DNA of 64,000 bases, from assembly GCA_041984885.1 (NCBI GenBank), contig JBHIXH010000009.1, positions 1-64,000 of the forward strand. The letters are read 5' to 3'. The stretch is from UBA4486 sp041984885. GTDB taxonomy: Bacteria; Pseudomonadota; Gammaproteobacteria; Eutrophobiales; Eutrophobiaceae. Positions 60,606 through 64,000 of this stretch are shown one piece after another; the first letter of the stretch is position 1, and every line of letters begins with the position of its first letter. The position numbers were made by a program, and so were the translations under genes. Under the pieces are notes generated by a model. That model made no database searches and was not told the DNA's origin. It saw only the letters and a program-made list of their open reading frames with translations.

Positions 60606-63044
60606 CTAGAATGTCGCCTTTACACCGACAAAGCCGGAAACCGGTTCGCCGACCCCAACAAATCGATTGTCCGAAAACCCGTCAAAACCCGGAACTTCGT
60701 CGGGTTCACCGAGCAGACCGAAACTCTCGTACTCCTGGTCAAGTACATTGTTGATACGTGCAAAGATATTGAACGTTTTGGTAATTTGATAACTGCCGCG
60801 CAGGTTGACGGTTGCGTAGTCATCCAGTCGTCCCAACTGGTTTGATTCATCACCCCGTACATAGACACCCGATCGGTAGTTTACATCACCACCGAGGCTC
60901 AATTTTTCTGTGAAATGATAATCGCCGCCCAGCTTCAACGTGTGTTCCGGCAGACCCGGGATAAAATCGCCATCTTCAACCTGAATCAGACCATCAGCAT
61001 CTGCAAACGGGTTATTGGCACTGCTGGCTTCAAACGCATCTGCAAAAGTTGCATTGAGGTAGCTGTAATTCATGAACCAGACCAGACGACCTGCGTCGCC
61101 ACTTAAACCCAGTTCGGCACCAAAACGTTCGGTATCACCAATGTTGTCAAAGAAACCCTCGTTGCCCGAGACACCACCCGTGTTCTGGAAAATGATGTCA
61201 TCTTCATTCGTCGTATGGAATGCACCCACAGTCCAGTTGATATTTTCCAACATCCCAAGACTCGGCATCGTGCCACGAAAGCCACCTTCAAAACTTTTGG
61301 CGACAACCTGTTCCAGTGGTGGGTCAGCCAGAAACCCATTCGGCAGGCTACACGGTGCCGTTGGTTCGGCACAGGCCAGCTCTACTGCAGTCGGTGCGCG
61401 GGAAGATTCGCTGTAACTGAAATAACTGGTTAAACCTTGCTGGATCGCATAGGTGAAACCAAGGGCCGGATTAAAACGGTTATATTCATGCTCGCCGGTT
61501 AATTCGGGTTGTGCATCGGTAAAGCCTCTGCCACCTCGATCCTGCAGCGTAATCCAGGTTTGATTGAATCGACCTGAGAGGGTCACATCCAGTTTATCTG
61601 TGACTGCAAGCGTATCGGTGATGTAGAAAGAAACACTTTGCGTATCTGCATCTACTGCGGTGCCTTCTTCCGGTACAAAAATACCGGTCGCCATGGTGCT
61701 TCGATCCGCATTTAACTCAGCCAGTTCCTGGCTGGAGTTAAACACCACATCGCCATAAGAATAGGCAAAACCCACAATCAGCTGGTTTTCCTTACCGAAC
61801 AGATCGCCCAGATAAACATTCTGGAAGGTACCACCATAATATTCCTGGGTACGGTCACTGCGGTTATTCAGGCCATTGTAATCATCCGGTTCAAAACCAT
61901 TTACGTCACTGATTTGAACACCGTTTTGATCTTCAACGATTTCAAAATCAATATTCGCCGCGGCGAGTGCCGCAGCCGTAGTACCGGCTTCACAGTCAAT
62001 ACCGGCATCTTCCAGATCATCTTCGTCTACCTCAATAAGAAACTCGTCGCCATCAATGGTACATTCCTCAAATTCGGTTCCATCGCCATTGAACGTATCG
62101 GTTTCGTTGCGACGATAAAATGCATTACCGGAAAGCTGCCAGACGTCGTTCAACCAGTGCTCACCTTGACCCTGTACAAAGATCATTTCGTTAATGGTCT
62201 GGTCTGGCGAAGTAAAAATCGCTTCGTAGTCCTGGTTGGCCAGTTCTATTGGAATCGCACCATTACCAATTAAATCATTGTCGGCATAGTTAACGTTCAG
62301 GTCCAGCGAGGTGGTGGTGCCATTTCTATAGCTTAATGAGCCAAACAGATTCAGGGAATCGGAAGGCGAGGCGTCACGCCAGCCTTCTTCGTCAAAGTAT
62401 TGCACCATGCCGTAATAGCCCCAGGTGCCATTGTTATTACCGCTTTCAGCCGTAATGACGAAGCGTTCTTGTGGCATGCCGCCCAGCACTTCAATACTGT
62501 TTCCGATGGAGTTAAAACCATTTTTGGTCTCAATGGTGATAGCACCACCGAGAGTATTTAAACCAAACACCGGGTTCGCCCCACCAACCAGATTCATTGA
62601 ATGGATGGAAGCCTCAGGAATCAAGTCCCAATTCACCGTATCACCAAAGACCTCATTAACACGGACACCGTTCTGGTAAACGGCAATACCCTGAGGTAAA
62701 CCGAGTAATGGAGAGGCGGTAAACCCGCGGTATTGGACGTCGGCTTGCAACGGGTTATTTTGCGCATCGTTAATAATGACACTGCCGAAGTTGCGATTCA
62801 TGTAGTCGCTGATATCCAGACTGGTGTTATTATCCAATTCGTCTGAAGAAATAGACTGGATTTTATAAGGTATTTTTTCCAATGGCAGACCGATACTGGA
62901 TACGGGGCTGACACCGATGACTTCAACCGCACCCATGTCGACGACATCTTGTGCATGAATGGCAAATGAAACTGCGAAAGTCGCAGAGAACAGAAGAAAA
63001 GAACGACAAGTATTTTTTGCGAAAGCCGCATTTAAAGTTTTCAC
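60606..63044 (-). CDS. TonB-dependent outer-membrane receptor
   Basis: Outer-membrane transporter of 812 residues with a GTG start and GGGGGA ribosome site. The signal peptide ends near IHA-QD. A plug domain (about 45-160; IPYKIQSISSDELDN, and GLPQGIAVYQNGVRVNEVFGD) is followed by a 22-strand barrel ending in VKATF. TonB-box-like residues (VEVIGV) lie at the start of the mature part. An acidic, Asp/Glu-rich extracellular loop lies around 340-400 with several Cys. The ligand is unknown. There is no Fur box upstream, unlike the iron locus at 9-16 kb, so the ligand may not be a siderophore. Confidence 0.93.
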   Translation of the reverse strand: MKTLNAAFAKNTCRSFLLFSATFAVSFAIHAQDVVDMGAVEVIGVSPVSSIGLPLEKIPYKIQSISSDELDNNTSLDISDYMNRNFGSVIINDAQNNPLQADVQYRGFTASPLLGLPQGIAVYQNGVRVNEVFGDTVNWDLIPEASIHSMNLVGGANPVFGLNTLGGAITIETKNGFNSIGNSIEVLGGMPQERFVITAESGNNNGTWGYYGMVQYFDEEGWRDASPSDSLNLFGSLSYRNGTTTSLDLNVNYADNDLIGNGAIPIELANQDYEAIFTSPDQTINEMIFVQGQGEHWLNDVWQLSGNAFYRRNETDTFNGDGTEFEECTIDGDEFLIEVDEDDLEDAGIDCEAGTTAAALAAANIDFEIVEDQNGVQISDVNGFEPDDYNGLNNRSDRTQEYYGGTFQNVYLGDLFGKENQLIVGFAYSYGDVVFNSSQELAELNADRSTMATGIFVPEEGTAVDADTQSVSFYITDTLAVTDKLDVTLSGRFNQTWITLQDRGGRGFTDAQPELTGEHEYNRFNPALGFTYAIQQGLTSYFSYSESSRAPTAVELACAEPTAPCSLPNGFLADPPLEQVVAKSFEGGFRGTMPSLGMLENINWTVGAFHTTNEDDIIFQNTGGVSGNEGFFDNIGDTERFGAELGLSGDAGRLVWFMNYSYLNATFADAFEASSANNPFADADGLIQVEDGDFIPGLPEHTLKLGGDYHFTEKLSLGGDVNYRSGVYVRGDESNQLGRLDDYATVNLRGSYQITKTFNIFARINNVLDQEYESFGLLGEPDEVPGFDGFSDNRFVGVGEPVSGFVGVKATF

Positions 63045-63521
63045 GATAATCCCCCGGGTAACAACGTAAGACCGTACTTAAAATGAATGTGCGGGTAACT
63101 GCACATATTATTATGTAAGGAGTTTAACTAGCTGATGTCACAAAAGAAATAGATGAAACAGATCGATGGGTAGGAAAAATTCCCGGTTTTTATCACGGGT
63201 AAAAGACCACGTAATACACGGCACTACAATTTGTGTGTGGACAGTCGGGCCAAAGGTAAACCGGTTTGCGAAAAGTTACCCAAGGCAGAATCCAACTGTC
63301 CACGTGGAAGAATTTACATAAAAATCAAAGGTCTCATAAGGCATAAAGTGTAATTCAGGAAGGAATCCTGATGTTTCTGTCCATTTCTCCTGTGATTTAC
63401 ATGTTGGTTTGATCTATCTTTTTATCTTTACTAGTATTGTGAATAATTCCTGATATGTTCGGGAAATTTTCACAGAGAGCCGGTTTGCGAAGATACATAA
63501 ATTTTTACAGGAGAAAGATAA
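63045..63521. promoter_or_regulatory. Divergent regulatory region with promoter, dyads and repeats
   Basis: No gene seen. Elements: ATTCCCG (63179-63185) with CGGGTAAAA (63196-63204), on the TonB-receptor side. An inverted repeat GTGGACAGT (63237-63245)/ACTGTCCAC (63295-63303). The 12-mer CCGGTTTGCGAA twice, at 63261-63272 and 63480-63491. A hairpin TCAGGA/TCCTGA (63355-63371). A sigma70 promoter TTGATC (63409)-N17-TAGTAT (63432-63437). A dyad ATTCCTG-N7-CGGGAAATTTT (63446-63470) just after its start site. AGGAGAAAG precedes the PepSY gene ATG. Confidence 0.6.
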
Positions 63522-64000
63522 ATGCGTACTAATTTGTTCAAGTACATTGTTTTTTGTTCAGCTATTTCGCTAACGCCGGTTTTGCATGCTGATGGACATT
63601 CTGATCAACAGGATCTGGATGATATTCGCGATTGGGACATCGTATCTATTGAAACTTGCCTCGATGCGACACTTGATCTGATCCCCGGTCATGCCCGCAA
63701 GGTTGAGATGAAACTGGAAGGCGACGACCCAATCTATGAATTTGATATCGATGCAACCGACGGCAATCGCTACAACGTTGAATGCAATGCCGAGGAAGGA
63801 TACGTTGTCGAAGTTGAACGTGAAGTCAGTAAAGATGATGCGACGTTCAAGAAATTGGCAAAGGTCAGCGAAGAGGATGCTCGTAAGTTTGTATTGTCAA
63901 TCCACCCGGGCGAGGTCGTATCGTCAGAATACGAAATTGGTTTTGATGGCAGCGCGACCTACGAATTTGATATTCAGACAAAGCTTGGTTACGAGATTAA
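63522..64000 (+). CDS. Exported PepSY-like protein (3'-truncated)
   Basis: The gene runs off the right edge with 159 codons visible and no stop. It starts MRTNLFKYIVFC with a signal peptide ending near LHA-DG, preceded by AGGAGAAAG. The mature part has two PepSY-like repeats: a helix DIVSIETCLDATLDLIPGHARKVEMKLEGDDPIYEFDI with NRYNVECNAEEGYVVEVEREV, and a second copy ending TYEFDIQT. Cys in ETCLDA and ECNAEE may form a disulfide. Its promoter bears the same dyad as the 46-kb locus. Confidence 0.8.
   Translation, partial: MRTNLFKYIVFCSAISLTPVLHADGHSDQQDLDDIRDWDIVSIETCLDATLDLIPGHARKVEMKLEGDDPIYEFDIDATDGNRYNVECNAEEGYVVEVEREVSKDDATFKKLAKVSEEDARKFVLSIHPGEVVSSEYEIGFDGSATYEFDIQTKLGYEI

Noticed and set aside
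63045..63180. Fur box before the TonB-dependent receptor
   Set aside because: No stretch with adequate match to the 19-bp Fur consensus, in contrast to three clear boxes in the 9-13 kb region.
63237..63303. GEMM-type c-di-GMP riboswitch or cobalamin riboswitch
   Set aside because: Some strings resemble pieces of these RNAs, but the conserved cores are absent on both strands.
1..64000. CRISPR array, insertion sequence, prophage or rRNA
   Set aside because: No regularly spaced repeats, transposase or integrase genes, phage structural genes or rRNA segments were seen.

Overview
The window is chromosomal DNA from a free-living gammaproteobacterium. The evidence is conserved gene order: hemA-prfA-prmC-moeB, lolB-ispE-tRNA-Gln-prs-rplY-pth-ychF, rpe-gph-trpEGDC, and bfr/bfd beside Fur-controlled iron genes. 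A run of 10 Ns at 24586-24595 shows a draft or metagenome assembly. I cannot name the genus. Most of the window is ordinary core genome. The two ends and a few islands are more unusual.

Region by region. 1-1003: the 3' end of engB, then about 500 non-coding bases. These hold a strong candidate for a small RNA on the minus strand (three hairpins with C-rich loops and a terminator), an orphan sigma70 promoter and DnaA-box-like sites. 1004-8482 (minus): M48 protease lipoprotein, rpmE, a DUF3135-type protein, xthA, an SH3 membrane protein, prlC, and a GIDE-domain/lemA pair. 8564-16883: an iron locus with bfr, Fur-boxed bfd, three small unknown genes, a porin, an FMN-binding protein, a PepSY membrane protein and fbpABC. 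Three Fur boxes and their promoters tie it together, and it could combine ferric uptake with periplasmic ferric reduction. 16947-27061: gcvH, tpx, dgkA, glk, moeB, prmC (with an in-frame TAG), prfA, hemA, a TPR lipoprotein, lolB and ispE. 27129-32867: tRNA-Gln, prs, rplY, pth, ychF, then aldolase, VOC and MetX-like enzymes. 33794-36809: an AstE/AspA-like zinc amidohydrolase next to a methyltransferase/ATP-grasp fusion, a candidate small-molecule or peptide-modifying pathway. 36823-46133: atl, an SMP-30-like protein, trpCDGE, gph, rpe, a DUF3530 protein, and a qmcA/nfeD pair.

46632-59606 (minus) is one 13-kb operon for a complete but non-standard type IV pilus/type II secretion-like machine: three prepilins, a PilM/PilN-like fusion, PilO-like, PilT-like and GspE-like ATPases, GspF, PilP-like, a secretin, and an outer-membrane barrel. 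Around it lie small secreted proteins, a TonB-dependent receptor and a PepSY protein. Several flanking promoters carry the same ATTCCTG...CGGGAAATTTT dyad, which suggests a local regulon.

The observations I rate highest are the UAG interrupting prmC, directly beside prfA, whose product reads UAG and is the substrate of PrmC; the pilus-like operon with its shared dyad; the hairpin-rich sRNA candidate beside engB; and the methyltransferase/ATP-grasp pair. All assignments come from reading the sequence; no database search was run.
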